From NCBI RefSeq assembly GCF_039729195.1, contig NZ_CP155796.1:1488001-1552000 (forward strand): a stretch of DNA of 64,000 bases, in the 5' to 3' direction. Numbering within the stretch: position 1 is the first letter of the stretch; every line of letters starts with the position of its first letter. Made by a program: the position numbers and the translations under genes. Below the pieces are notes generated by a model. It was not told the DNA's origin. It searched no databases and saw nothing but the letters and a program-made list of their open reading frames with translations. Of the stretch, positions 1 through 9,740 are shown one piece after another. Origin of the DNA: Mycobacterium sp. DL (GTDB taxonomy: Bacteria; Actinomycetota; Actinomycetes; Mycobacteriales; Mycobacteriaceae).

Positions 1-1
1 C

Positions 2-199
2 GCGGTGTTCACAATGATGCCAACTCGTGGGAACTCATCTTATAGTTACAGCTATAGCTACTACGGAGAGGAAGGTGTCCGACGGTCCTCTGCCCGGGAA
101 CTCCGGTCTGAGTCGTCGCCACCACCCATGCCACCAGGACCGGCACCCGAGGTCGTGGAGCAGGGTGGACGAAGGCGCAGACGTGAGGCGACAGAGTAG
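2..199 (+). CDS. C-terminal tail of a polysaccharide tyrosine autokinase (Wzc/CpsD type), partial
   Basis: The frame is open from the left edge and stops at 199, so only the end of a gene starting outside the window is present. The visible part reads TMMPTRG, then a tyrosine cluster (SYSYSYSYYGEE), then a Pro/Arg/Glu-rich tail. Bacterial tyrosine kinases of the Wzc/CpsD class end in such a Tyr cluster, which they autophosphorylate to control polysaccharide chain length and export. The kinase domain itself is not visible, so the call rests on the tail and on context: a capsule-type cluster follows, and a low-molecular-weight tyrosine phosphatase, the usual partner, lies at 19234. An unrelated Tyr-rich protein end cannot be excluded. 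Confidence 0.65.
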   Translation, partial: AVFTMMPTRGNSSYSYSYSYYGEEGVRRSSARELRSESSPPPMPPGPAPEVVEQGGRRRRREATE

Positions 200-319
200 G
201 CATAGGTTACAGTGGCGATAGAAATGGCAAGAAGTGCCTATTCTGCTGATCGTCAGGAAACACACGGCAGGGCCGTAGTCCCTTTGCTCCGACACAATGT
301 TTCCACAGCTAGGGAGTCG

Positions 320-454
320 ATGAAGAATCGTCCAAGGCCAAAACGCGACCTCGACTTTTTTCCGATTGCTGTTGTGACTCTTACGTTAATCGCTATAACA
401 GCACTGCTATGTTACTTGTTGCTGAATGGGCAATTGTACTTTTCCCCAGGTTAA
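320..454 (+). CDS. Small single-span membrane protein, hypothetical
   Basis: A 44-residue frame starts at an ATG preceded by GGAG. It begins with a basic stretch (KNRPRPKRD), followed by one strongly hydrophobic segment of about 22 residues and a short tail. The frame is also open upstream to 212, so a longer product is possible. It meets the next gene tail to tail with a 4-base overlap of the stop codons, which fits two real genes. No family is recognised. From its position directly after the putative kinase it could be a membrane accessory of that system, but this is only inference. Confidence 0.35.
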   Translation: MKNRPRPKRDLDFFPIAVVTLTLIAITALLCYLLLNGQLYFSPG

Positions 455-1809
455 TGATGCTGGCCAGAGACAAATCGCGGCAACGATTGCCCGACGGAAG
501 GCGACACGCTATCCGTCGACGGGAACAGACCCGAGTTCCTTTGTGTGATACCGCCAGCGCACAATCCTATCGCGAAAAACCAAAGGCACAGCGTACTTCC
601 GATGAGCATGCCCCATCCGGTCATCGCGATAATCATCATGCCCGGGAACGTAACTAAGTAGGCTTTCGACCACGGCGATGGACTAGTGCTTCCCACACAA
701 TCGACCACCGCGATAGCGCCGACGACAAAAACTGGAAGCATAAAAAGGACGCCTCCGATAATTCCTAGTTCGGCTACTGGGTATAGAAAGGAATTGTGAA
801 GCGGGTACCCCCAGGCTGTCATTTGATCCCACTGACCAACAATCTCGACGTAGAAATTTGGCCCAGTTCCTGCCCAGAAATTTGATTGGATCTGTTCCAA
901 ACCAGCGCGATAAATGCGCCCCCGGTCTCCGCCGCCCGGGTCCGTGGAAAATCTCTCCAGAGTCGCGGAGATTATTGGGGCGGAGAGCGCAAACACCAAC
1001 AAGAGGAGTGCTACCCGCAATGGTTTTCTTGTCCAGCTATTACTTTCGAAGACAAGCCACAACAAAATAGCTATGCCGACTGCGGTCAGGTTCGCGCGGG
1101 CAAGCGTCAAGGCAACTAGCGGCACAGCAAGGCCCACACATGCCCAAGCAAGGCGCCGACTTACGTAGTCGGAGCTTCGCAGAGCTGGCAATACCAATAT
1201 CAACGAAATCAGGACGAATTTACCCAAGGTCGACGGGTGCGAGAATGAACCGATCGGCCGCCCGTCCGCAATGTTGTCGATGTACTGGGCGGGGAATAGG
1301 CTCACCGGCAACCCAGCGAGCTGAGCAATACATAACAACCCATTTATCGCAAAGAGTCCTAAAAGGAGGCCGATTACTTGGCGATAAAAATAAGGTGTCA
1401 GCTGCCAACCAAACTGATAACCCGCAACAAGCGCCAACAGCGCGAACATCCAGTGGATCGCCCCAGCCCACTGCGCCTCGGCCCCGCTCCATACGGTTAG
1501 GAGGCCGATCAGCAAGTATGCAGTGATCGCAAGCCCGTACGCCATCAACCACGCGTTCCGCTTCCACTGCCGAACTAGCCCGAGGGTCAGAAAACAAAGT
1601 GTCAAAGTATAGGTGGTCACGCTTAGCGAGTTGTGAGCGATTCCCGTTACCGAAGGTATTTCGGGACTCCACACGATTATCGGGAAAGGCGCAACTACAG
1701 CGGCAAAGAGGAACGTAGCGGTCGTTATCCGAAGGTAGCCAAGCGCAGGCAGCGCTAATATCGCGAGGCCCAAAGCGAACATGCCGGCCAAAACCACTGT
1801 GGTCGTCAA
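451..1809 (-). CDS. O-antigen ligase/polymerase family membrane protein (Wzy/WaaL type)
   Basis: A 452-residue, highly hydrophobic protein with about ten to twelve membrane segments. Near residues 300-370 there is a longer extracytoplasmic loop containing DRGRIYRAGLEQI, GTGPN and LHNSFLYPVAELG. This matches the Wzy_C loop of O-antigen ligases and polymerases, where a conserved His follows the R/K-rich part. Members join lipid-linked repeat units into a chain (Wzy) or move the chain to an acceptor (ligase); sequence alone does not separate the two. It is divergent from the algD operon and is the only polymerase candidate in the low-GC part of the cluster, so polymerase is the preferred role. 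The start is the first ATG, giving a normal family length. Confidence 0.85.
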   Translation of the reverse strand: MTTTVVLAGMFALGLAILALPALGYLRITTATFLFAAVVAPFPIIVWSPEIPSVTGIAHNSLSVTTYTLTLCFLTLGLVRQWKRNAWLMAYGLAITAYLLIGLLTVWSGAEAQWAGAIHWMFALLALVAGYQFGWQLTPYFYRQVIGLLLGLFAINGLLCIAQLAGLPVSLFPAQYIDNIADGRPIGSFSHPSTLGKFVLISLILVLPALRSSDYVSRRLAWACVGLAVPLVALTLARANLTAVGIAILLWLVFESNSWTRKPLRVALLLLVFALSAPIISATLERFSTDPGGGDRGRIYRAGLEQIQSNFWAGTGPNFYVEIVGQWDQMTAWGYPLHNSFLYPVAELGIIGGVLFMLPVFVVGAIAVVDCVGSTSPSPWSKAYLVTFPGMMIIAMTGWGMLIGSTLCLWFFAIGLCAGGITQRNSGLFPSTDSVSPSVGQSLPRFVSGQHH

Positions 1810-2725
1810 GAGTAGATCTCCCGTGAAACCCTTGACAGAGTGATGGCGCGGAGGGGGGCGTTCACGAACTTCCAGCCGAACTGGGTGCCATTATTCGGAC
1901 GGTCGCGAGTCGTGGCGTATAGCAATCATACGAATGTGCCTGTGCCTTCGAGGCCAGCTTAGGCGTGCAAGCTTGCGACTCGGTGGCCGCTGCAACGCGA
2001 TCCGGTCCGCAGTTCGCTGCCGGCGTGGCGTGGCATCCCAATCGGTACTGCGTCGCTTCCAAGAGACCGAGCATCACAGGCGTATGGCGAGTAGCTAGGT
2101 CAGTCGTAGATAGCAAAATGCTTCCCCCGGGACGGCCGAATGTATGTGCTGCCTACCGCGGAAATTGCCTCAAGCACCGAACCTGCGGTCAGCTTTACCC
2201 CGTCACTGATGGTACAGGAGTTCGCCGTCTGTCGGCCGCTTTGAGCCCCGAACGAGCGGCCGCGAGGAAGATTAATCGTTCGAGTTCAAGGAGGAAGTCG
2301 CAGGGCACTCCAACCTAGGCCAAGTCGAAGTGTGCCGACGTCATCCACGGTTTGCTACCAATCGGCGCAGAGCCTAGCTCCGGTACTTATGGGCGGCGTC
2401 TGACATAACTCGATGCTCCGTTTCTGAATGCGTGCGGCTTCTCCGTCGCCGGCAATCCGGATAGTGCCCGAAGTCGCGTCACGGCGAGCGTCCGCCGACG
2501 TTGATCTAAGGTGGGCATGCCCGAACGCCCTTCAGGCGTTCGGACGGATCGGTTGGGAGTCGGTGGTGGGAGGCACTGACGGTCGAAACTGGGTGGAAGT
2601 GTGATCAGTGCGAAAGTCGATTCTGCGCTACGCGCAGGTGCGCGTTTCGGTCTCACAAGCTAGCGTTGTCTACGCGGTGCGGATGCTGGGGTGCAATCGC
2701 CCGCACCTAGGGGGGACTCATTTTC
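1810..2725. promoter_or_regulatory. Divergent intergenic region with two hairpins, no recognisable gene
   Basis: About 0.9 kb between the Wzy-type gene and algD, so both promoters must lie here. Short open frames exist on both strands but their translations resemble no family and have no clear ribosome sites. Two perfect inverted repeats are seen: CGGCCGCT at 2233-2240 with its complement at 2255-2262, and CCGAACGCC at 2521-2529 with GGCGTTCGG at 2535-2543 around a 5-base loop. Neither is followed by a T tract. The second lies about 180 bases before algD and could be an operator or an attenuator-like hairpin in its leader. Confidence 0.4.
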
Positions 2726-4039
2726 ATGGACATCAGCATTTTTGGCCTGGGGTACGTCGGTGCTGTATCTGCCGGCTGTCTGGCAGCAGATGGGCACAAT
2801 GTCATTGGCGTCGACCCAAACTGGACAAAGGTCGACCTCATCAACTCGGGCGTTTCGCCGATTGTGGAGCAAGACATTGGCAATATGATTGCAGACGAGG
2901 TCAAGTCTGGACGCCTTCGGGCAACTACGTCCGTCGAAGATGCGGTGAATGAAAGTGATATTTCACTTATTTGCGTCGGAACGCCAAGCCAAATGAACGG
3001 TAACCTGGATCTAAGTCATGTGCGTCGTGTATGCGAAGAAATCGGCGAAGCGTTGCGCGGCAAAAGCAAATATCACGTAGTAGTCGCGCGGTCAACCATG
3101 CTGCCCGGCAGTATGCGAGACGTAGTAATTCCGACCCTTGAGAGCGCATCCGGAAAAAAGCAGGCTGGTGTGGATTTCGGCGTTTGTAATAATCCTGAAT
3201 TTCTACGAGAAGGCACCGCTGTATGGGATTATTATCATCCACCGAAAACTGTGATCGGCGAAACCGATCCAAGAGCCGGTGAGGTGCTGACACAGTTGTA
3301 TGGAGAATTGGACGCGCCACTCATCCGCACGTCGGTCGACGTAGCAGAAATGGTTAAGTACGCCGATAATAATTGGCACGCCTTGAAGGTAGCGTTCGCC
3401 AATGAAATAGGAAGCGTAAGCAAGGCCGTCGGTATAGATGGCAGGCGCGTAATGGAAATTTTTTGCGAGGATACGAAACTGAATCTTTCCGCCTATTACA
3501 TGAGGCCTGGGTTTGCCTTCGGCGGATCTTGCTTGCCAAAAGACGTGCGCGCGCTCACCTACAAAGCTCGAAATCTCGATCTCGATGTGCCATTGCTCAA
3601 TTCAATACTCCCTTCGAACAGGAGCCAAGTGGCACGCGCTATCGAAATGATAACCGCGAAAGGAAAGCGGAAGGTCGGAGTGCTAGGATTTGCATTCAAA
3701 AGTGGGACAGATGACTTGCGCGAGTCGCCAATTGTCGACGTGATAGAGCACTTACTGGGGAAGGGTTACGATTTACGTTTATATGACGGCGCCGTAAACA
3801 TGGCCGCGCTGACGGGCGCAAATCGTGATTACATACTCAATCTCATTCCACATATATCGCGGCTAATGGTTTCGACCATAAAAGAAGTCCTAGAATTCGC
3901 CGATACAATCGTTATTGGGAACGGTGACCCTGAGTTCAGTGCCGCGGTCGACAGCGCTCGTCCCGATCAGACAGTGGTCGACTTCGTCCGCGCGTCTGGC
4001 CGAGCAAGTGGCGGCAACTACGACGGAATATGCTGGTGA
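2726..4039 (+). CDS. algD: GDP-mannose 6-dehydrogenase (AlgD type)
   Basis: A 437-residue member of the UDP-glucose/GDP-mannose dehydrogenase family. The enzyme oxidises GDP-mannose twice with NAD to GDP-mannuronic acid in the cytoplasm. Seen are the N-terminal nucleotide-binding motif GLGYVGAVSAGC, the NPEFLREG segment near residue 160, Lys211 in EMVKYADNNW, and the active-site Cys269 in FGGSCLPKD. Length and the whole pattern, including the terminal GICW, follow Pseudomonas AlgD more closely than UDP-glucose or UDP-ManNAc dehydrogenases, which is why GDP-mannose is preferred as substrate. It is the first gene of a + strand operon and overlaps the next gene by 10 bases. It implies a uronic acid in the polymer made by this cluster. 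Confidence 0.87.
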   Translation: MDISIFGLGYVGAVSAGCLAADGHNVIGVDPNWTKVDLINSGVSPIVEQDIGNMIADEVKSGRLRATTSVEDAVNESDISLICVGTPSQMNGNLDLSHVRRVCEEIGEALRGKSKYHVVVARSTMLPGSMRDVVIPTLESASGKKQAGVDFGVCNNPEFLREGTAVWDYYHPPKTVIGETDPRAGEVLTQLYGELDAPLIRTSVDVAEMVKYADNNWHALKVAFANEIGSVSKAVGIDGRRVMEIFCEDTKLNLSAYYMRPGFAFGGSCLPKDVRALTYKARNLDLDVPLLNSILPSNRSQVARAIEMITAKGKRKVGVLGFAFKSGTDDLRESPIVDVIEHLLGKGYDLRLYDGAVNMAALTGANRDYILNLIPHISRLMVSTIKEVLEFADTIVIGNGDPEFSAAVDSARPDQTVVDFVRASGRASGGNYDGICW

Positions 4040-5259
4040 GTGCTACTACAGCTGGCGGCAACCCTGTCGGCAGCGTCGTCATCTTGGTCGAAAACCTACC
4101 ATCACCGTTTGACCGTCGGGTATGGCAACAAGCCACGACATTACAGGCGCACGGTTGGACGGTGAGTATTGTGTGCCCAACAGGCAAAGGTTATGAAAGT
4201 CTGCATGAAGTAATTGATGATGTTCACGTGTATCGATATTCCTTGCCAAATGAGGGCGACGGTCCTTTCAGCTACTTTGTCGAATATGCGACTGCGCTAT
4301 GGCATACGTTTCGTTTGGCTGCAAAGGTAAGGCGCGAACGTGGGTTTGATGTCGTCCATGCCTGCAACCCGCCCGATTTGCTCTTTCTGGTGGGTGGCTA
4401 TTTTAAGTTGGTTCACAGCACCAAATTCTTGTTCGATCACCACGACATCAATCCAGAGCTATATGAAGCGAAGTTTGGTCGCCGTGGCCTGCTTTGGCGC
4501 TTGATGGTACTGCTGGAGCGCTCCACTTTCCGAACGGCAGATGTGTCGATAGCAACAAACGAGTCGTACCGTCGCATCGCCATCGAGCGTGGCGGAATGC
4601 GTCCAGACAATGTGTATGTAGTCCGTAGCGGCCCAAAGTTGGACCGTATGCAAATTCGAAGGCCAGTTTTAGAGTTGAAACACGGTCGACGCTACCTCGT
4701 CGGGTATGTCGGAGTGATGGGCAAACAAGAGGGCATCGATTACCTGCTGCAAGCGGCAAGCCACATCGTCCACAGCCTTGGTCGCAAGGATATTCATTTT
4801 GGCTTGGTGGGCGGCGGCACAGCGCTAGCCGAGATGCAGCGCCTTGCGGTTGATCTGGACGTGGCGGACTACGTCACTTTCACCGGGAGAGTACCAGACG
4901 ACGAACTTCTGGACATCCTGAACACCGCCGATGTCTGCGTTAACCCCGATGTAGCCAATGAGATGAACGATAAATCGACCATGAACAAGATTATGGAGTA
5001 TATGGCGCTTGGCAAGCCTATTGTTCAGTTTGATTTGACGGAAGGGCGGTTTTCCGCTGGAAATGCTTCGCTGTACGCCGCAAGAAACGACGCGGAGGAT
5101 TTAGCAAACAAAATCGTTGAACTACTGGAGGATCCTGAACGCAGCGCACAAATGGGCGCATTAGGTCGCTGGCGTGTAGAGAACCAACTGGAGTGGAAAT
5201 ACGAGGTACCTAAGCTCCTGGCCGCGTATAGCGCATTGAAGATCAATCACGATGACTAG
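4030..5259 (+). CDS. Glycosyltransferase family 4
   Basis: A 409-residue GT-B fold transferase. The N-terminal half has the acceptor-side motif PSPFDRRVWQQATTLQ, NPPDLLFLVGG and DHHDINPELYEAKF, typical of capsule and exopolysaccharide GT4 enzymes. The C-terminal half has GYVGVMGKQEGIDYLL, FTGRVPDDEL and a variant of the nucleotide-sugar site around NKIMEYMALGKPIV. It would add a sugar to the lipid-linked repeat unit at the inner face of the membrane. The ATG start overlaps the end of algD by 10 bases, indicating translational coupling. Donor and linkage cannot be read from the sequence; a mannuronate transferase is an inference from the algD pairing. Confidence 0.85.
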   Translation: MLVSATTAGGNPVGSVVILVENLPSPFDRRVWQQATTLQAHGWTVSIVCPTGKGYESLHEVIDDVHVYRYSLPNEGDGPFSYFVEYATALWHTFRLAAKVRRERGFDVVHACNPPDLLFLVGGYFKLVHSTKFLFDHHDINPELYEAKFGRRGLLWRLMVLLERSTFRTADVSIATNESYRRIAIERGGMRPDNVYVVRSGPKLDRMQIRRPVLELKHGRRYLVGYVGVMGKQEGIDYLLQAASHIVHSLGRKDIHFGLVGGGTALAEMQRLAVDLDVADYVTFTGRVPDDELLDILNTADVCVNPDVANEMNDKSTMNKIMEYMALGKPIVQFDLTEGRFSAGNASLYAARNDAEDLANKIVELLEDPERSAQMGALGRWRVENQLEWKYEVPKLLAAYSALKINHDD

Positions 5260-5443
5260 CGTAGGGCCTGGTAAAGGTCTAGTTCTGTATAGGGCAACGT
5301 TATGCGTAGCATCATCTTCCGTCCGCGAAAGAAGACGCCATTCAGTGTGCAGCAGCACCATGTCCCATCCGAGGTAGCTGGTCAGCCGGCTGACCGAAGT
5401 CCTTAATCCGTACTGCAAAATCGATCAGAGGAGCACACACAGC

Positions 5444-6154
5444 ATGGCCATAACTTCCTCGCGTGAAGAATCCCACGCGGGTGCTGAACATTTCTGCCGC
5501 ACCGTTCGATCGACAGAATCCCTGTTGCACCCTGAAAGTGTGTTCGTTGCCGGTTGCGGTAGAGGTCATGAAGCGCTGTACATCCGGAAAGAACTTGACG
5601 TAAAGGTCACAGGGGTGGACGTGGCGCAGCATTGGGATCCAATCGACTCGTGGGCTGCGGGCGTCGACGATTTTGAGCTTCAAGTAGGCAGTGTTCTCGA
5701 CCTTCCCTTTGCCGATAGTAGTTTCGATATCGTCTTCTATCATCACGTGATCGAGCACGTCAGCGACCCGGCTGCAAGTCTGCGCGAGCTTGCCAGGGTT
5801 CTACGCCCAAATGGATTCATTTATATCGGAACGCCCAATCGGCACCGCGCAGTAGGATATCTAGGCTCCTTTGACGCTAATTTGGTGCAAAAGATGCAGT
5901 GGAATCTCAACGACTATAAAGCTAGAGTGAAAGGAAAGTTTCGAAACGAACTTGGGGCTCACGCCGGCTTCTCCGAGCGAGAATTGTTGGCGCTAGTTGA
6001 ACGCCATTTCGATGGTATCAGCGTACTAACCGGCGATTATCTACAGTTCAAATACGGCGGCCGAATCCCAAAGGTGCTGCTGGCCGCAATATGTTCGAAC
6101 GCCCTTCGCGGCGTCGCCGCGCCATCGGTGTATGTTTCGGCCCGGCGCTCATGA
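5444..6154 (+). CDS. Class I SAM-dependent methyltransferase
   Basis: A 236-residue protein with the Rossmann-like methyltransferase core. Motif I (VAGCGRGHEAL) is at about residues 34-44, an acidic end of strand 2 (VTGVDVA) follows, and the SFDIVFYHHVIEHVSDP and ARVLRPNGFIYIGTPN segments are motifs of the Methyltransf_11 group. A GAGGAG ribosome site precedes the ATG. Such enzymes in polysaccharide clusters O-methylate or N-methylate a sugar of the repeat unit. It lies 184 bases after the GT4 gene on the same strand, so it may have its own promoter. The substrate is unknown. Confidence 0.83.
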   Translation: MAITSSREESHAGAEHFCRTVRSTESLLHPESVFVAGCGRGHEALYIRKELDVKVTGVDVAQHWDPIDSWAAGVDDFELQVGSVLDLPFADSSFDIVFYHHVIEHVSDPAASLRELARVLRPNGFIYIGTPNRHRAVGYLGSFDANLVQKMQWNLNDYKARVKGKFRNELGAHAGFSERELLALVERHFDGISVLTGDYLQFKYGGRIPKVLLAAICSNALRGVAAPSVYVSARRS

Positions 6155-6293
6155 CACTCGGTTATCGCGGCGCTTACCCGTTCCGCCCAGTGCGGATGGG
6201 GACGGCTCGCTGCGCCTCTGAATTTGCCTCCGCAGGCGACGCTCCCTGTTGGTTGCGGAGCATTTTGGCCTGTAGCGCCCAAGAGCTCGTGTA

Positions 6294-7337
6294 GTGCGCG
6301 TCCTTTGGCTGTCGCCCGGCCTGCGGCCGCTCGCGCGTACGTACGTCGAGAGTCTCCGAGCGCTCGGGGCTGAAGTATTGCTCGTAACTTCGGATCTGCA
6401 CCCCGAATCTGATGAGGCAAGAGAGTACGAAGTAGTACTTCTTGGTCGACCTATTCCGACTGCCGACTGGTGGAGAGTTTCTAAGGCCTACAGACAAATT
6501 AGGCGGTTTGACCCAGATGTGATCGTAACCGAATTCCTGAGGGACCCGAGGTGGCGGATCTTCTCAGATTTGGCGCCGCGAATTCGCCTGTTGCACGACG
6601 ACGTGCCCCACGACTCGACGCATGTGGCGCCGTGGTGGAATCGTGCGTTCTTCGAACGCTGGGACGACCGAGCGGCCGCTACCATTGTTTTTAGCAACTA
6701 TGTGGCTGAGAGCGTGCGGAGTAGGCAGACCGTGGCCGAATCTCGACTCTACGTGGCCCCGCTGACCAGTGATTTGCCGCTAGCCCTCATTCCTGAGCGC
6801 GTGCCTGCAACCGAACGGCGGAACGTGGTGCTTATCGGCCGACAGCGACCATATAAGAACCACGAGGTGGTTTTCGCCGCATGGGAGTCCCACACCAGGG
6901 GCGGATGCTGGCCCGGCGACGAATTGATTTTGTTTGGTGACGGCGAGATCCAATGCGCGCTACCCAACCATGCACGATGGGTAAAAGATGCATTCAGATA
7001 CGAGACTATCTTGAGCGAAGTGTCGAGAGCGAGAGCTTCTGTGGTTCATTCGCGTACGGCATCCCAAAGCGGCGTTCAGGTGATGTCTTTGCAGCTTGGC
7101 GTCCCCACTTTGGTTTCCACAGCAGGTGGACTTGCCGAATATCAGCCTGATGGTTTGTGCCCGATCGATATTGACGACGTCGAAGGCCTTTCCCGCGCAA
7201 TGGATCGTCTAGCGGAACCAGCCGAAATTGAGGCGCAGTCGCGAAGGGCGTCAGCTTACTTTATGTCCCGCTTTTCGCCGGAACTGGCCGCAAGTAGACT
7301 TCTTGAAATTTTTGAATCCGTTCTCCAATCTGCGTAG
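6294..7337 (+). CDS. Glycosyltransferase (GT-B fold, GT1/GT4-like)
   Basis: A 347-residue cytoplasmic protein starting at GTG. The N-terminus begins directly with a beta-strand (RVLWLSPGLRPLAR). The C-terminal half shows VVLIGRQRPYKNHEVVF, DELILFGDG and SRTASQSGVQVMSLQLGVPTLVSTAGGLAEYQPDG, the donor-binding region of GT-B enzymes. It follows the methyltransferase gene in the same direction after a gap of about 140 bases that shows no gene. Likely role: another transfer step in assembly of the repeat unit. Donor not predictable. Confidence 0.75.
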   Translation: MRVLWLSPGLRPLARTYVESLRALGAEVLLVTSDLHPESDEAREYEVVLLGRPIPTADWWRVSKAYRQIRRFDPDVIVTEFLRDPRWRIFSDLAPRIRLLHDDVPHDSTHVAPWWNRAFFERWDDRAAATIVFSNYVAESVRSRQTVAESRLYVAPLTSDLPLALIPERVPATERRNVVLIGRQRPYKNHEVVFAAWESHTRGGCWPGDELILFGDGEIQCALPNHARWVKDAFRYETILSEVSRARASVVHSRTASQSGVQVMSLQLGVPTLVSTAGGLAEYQPDGLCPIDIDDVEGLSRAMDRLAEPAEIEAQSRRASAYFMSRFSPELAASRLLEIFESVLQSA

Positions 7338-7540
7338 CACTCTTTTGCGTCACACCGGGCGCAAGGATGGTCGTACCATAAGAGTTGACCAGCTAGAACG
7401 CGCTGCGGGATCTGGTCTTTGTATATTGACGGCGCCTTATGGGAGACGTTGTGCTAGCCTTTGAGAGTCGTTCTGTCACAGGCAGTAAGAATTTCCTCCA
7501 CACTCTGGCGTCATTCTGAAAGAATTGATTGGGCTCATTG

Positions 7541-8356
7541 ATGGATCGTCGGACGGTACTTTTACTAGGTGGGATCGGAGTTCTATCGCTCGGCACGCCC
7601 ACACCAGCGTCGCGCGCAGAGGCGCCAGGGTCGTCTTCTACGCTCTTCAACGGGGACTTCGAAACTGGAGATACCAGTCAATACGCAAAGACCGAGTTGG
7701 CTGGTGGCAGTAACGCACCTCGCATCGTGACAGCTCCAACCCGATCTCGAAGCTCTCAATATGCGTGCGCCTATAAGCTTTCTGAGTCGCAATATCGCTG
7801 CGAGTCGGTGCCGGGGTACGGGTATGCTCCCTTTGTAGGTACGGAAGGTTCCGACCTCTATTACCGGTGGTCTGTGTATTTTCCCGATGAGTTTCCTGAG
7901 GCCCCTTGGCAGGTTTGTGGTCAGTGGCATCAGACGTACATGGGTGGCACGGGGCGCTATGACAAGGTGCCCCCGCCGATGGCATTTTATGCAGCGTCAT
8001 CAGCCGATCGTGCTGCGCGCTGGAGCCTTTCAAACAATGGCAACAACCCCTGGCAGAAAGGTTGGTCGCTCGACCTCGGGTTGATGCCCCGCGGTGAGTG
8101 GACGGACGTGGTAGTCCATGTGAAATTCTCGGTGGTGGCTAGAGATTGCCTAGTGGAAGTATGGATCAATGGCGTAGAGAGCGGCAGTATAGTTCCACCG
8201 GTGCCGACTTTGTACCCGACAGAAGTAGTGTCTGACAGAGTGTCTTATTTTAAGGTCGGTTATTATCGCGATCCCAAAGCAACGCTGCCCGGTGCAGTGT
8301 TTTTTGATGATGTGAAGATTGGCACGACGCTAGGCTCAGTTGCGCCAAGTTCGTAG
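7541..8356 (+). CDS. Exported polysaccharide lyase, heparin lyase I-like
   Basis: A 271-residue protein with a signal peptide. The first residues, MDRRTVLLLGGIGVLSLG, carry a twin-arginine pair before a hydrophobic stretch, so Tat export is plausible; cleavage after ASRA is likely. The mature part starts with FNGDFETGDTSQY and contains SDLYYRWSVYFP, QWHQTY, a WSLDLGLMPRGEWTDVVVHVKF strand set and VEVWINGVESG. This is the jelly-roll fold of the PF14099 family, whose characterised members cleave uronic-acid polysaccharides by beta-elimination. The ATG at 7541 is preferred over the upstream TTG because it puts the arginine pair at the N-terminus. It is likely to trim or release the polymer made here. 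Confidence 0.72.
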   Translation: MDRRTVLLLGGIGVLSLGTPTPASRAEAPGSSSTLFNGDFETGDTSQYAKTELAGGSNAPRIVTAPTRSRSSQYACAYKLSESQYRCESVPGYGYAPFVGTEGSDLYYRWSVYFPDEFPEAPWQVCGQWHQTYMGGTGRYDKVPPPMAFYAASSADRAARWSLSNNGNNPWQKGWSLDLGLMPRGEWTDVVVHVKFSVVARDCLVEVWINGVESGSIVPPVPTLYPTEVVSDRVSYFKVGYYRDPKATLPGAVFFDDVKIGTTLGSVAPSS

Positions 8357-8589
8357 TTGCCGATTTATTGATGGCGGGTTGGCATCGCAGCTGGTAGAGC
8401 ATTGCTTAGAAATATAGCGCGATAACCGCTGGGCACGGGGCATTCGACTGAATGGCGAATAGTTTAATTCCGGACGCGAAAAAGTTCGCTTTCCCGTCCG
8501 GATAATTTGACGCCATTAATGGCGGTGGCCGCTGGCTTCGCTTAGAACGTTGGGGTGAGCATTCCGGCCAAGCGACCTGACTGACGGGA

Positions 8590-9740
8590 GTGGTCCTGAT
8601 TGGTTCGCACTCGAGGGGGGCGTGGTCGCCGAGGATCGAGACGCCACAGGGTGCGACGAGTTCGTGTTCGGCCAAGGATCACCCCGGTCGCATGCTTGAG
8701 CACGACGCTTGGTGCCGTGGTCGATGACCCACGATTACCGTGGTGCCGATCAATCTCATCGGCACCGAGCAACGGGCCGACCCCTACCGGATGTAGGACA
8801 GTCGGTTGACCTTGCGCGCAACACCGACGATGCGCCATCTGCAAGCGTAGCGATGGCAAGGGTTGCAGCAGTTCACTTCCGATGATCAATCGTCCGTCGA
8901 GGATCGCACAGGTCTCCAAAGGGGTCGCGAAGTTGACTTTCGCGCACCACGCCTGCGCAGCGGCGTTGGCATGGGGGCAGCGTGAGCGGGGTTCAGGTGA
9001 CGGCGGCTTCGGTTAGCGAGCGCACGGCCAGGTCTTCCCGGGCGTGGCCGCAGACGTTCTCGACGGTACCCATCGACTGCGGGTCGCTAGGGTGGCATAA
9101 GTCGGGCGCTCGTTCGTAGTGGCCGGCCAATCGGACGTAGCCCGCGGCCGCGATGACGACGTCGGCGACCAGACCGCCCTGGCGGCAGGCCATCCGGTCG
9201 GCCGGCACTCTGGATAGGGCACCACTGCTGGCGGCCAGTGCGATTAACGGCAGCGTGGGGGGAGGCCCGTTCGTTGGTGGCGAAGCGGGCGAACCGCCAT
9301 TGAGGGAACGCCAGCACAGCGCCGAACAGGAACAGCCCGGTGCGGCTTGGGCCCAGTCGACCACCAGATAGCCGGCCGTTTCCCATGCCGCGGGCGCCGC
9401 CGACGGTGATTAGTACTGCACCACAATGCTTTTGCTTCCGCGACCTGCGGCCGAAAGCTAAGGTGAGAACCCTCGTAGCCGGCGTCTCAGGCTTCGGGCA
9501 GCAGCCGCTTGGCCGAAATCCGGCCGTCTGGTTTTCTCCACGCGTTCGGAGACCAGGTCGGCCACCGCATCGTGTTTTTGGGACCGATCGGCCGGCGGCG
9601 GCGGCGGCTTGATACGACCCGATCTTGTGGTGGGCGGAAACAATGTCCATTCGGTCCTTCGCAGATTGCAATAGAACTCCCCGGTGGTGATGGAGATTGG
9701 TGGGCGCCTTCACCGTCAACATCGGGGCCTAGTAGCCACT
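8590..9740 (-). pseudogene. istA: Decayed IS21-family transposase IstA
   Basis: No single frame is intact, but pieces in all three minus-strand frames line up in order with an IS21-family IstA. They are an N-terminal IVSAHHKIGSYQAAA segment near 9630, HDAVADLVSERVEKT and DGRISAKRLLPEA near 9500-9560, and VDWAQ with the AVLAFPQWRFARFATNERA core near 9300. Further on come ADRMACRQGGLVADVV and the TVENVCGHAREDLAV segment near 9040, and the C-terminal RLIIGSELLQPLPSLR and AEHELVAPCGVSIL pieces near 8880 and 8670. Three acidic residues expected of a DDE core are present but split by frameshifts. No istB partner or terminal repeats were recognised, so the element is long dead. Confidence 0.82.

Noticed and set aside
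8378..8415. Sequence resembling a tRNA D-arm (AGCTGGTAGAGCA) near the lyase stop.
   Set aside because: No acceptor stem, anticodon loop or T-arm follows; at most a fragment, and possibly chance.
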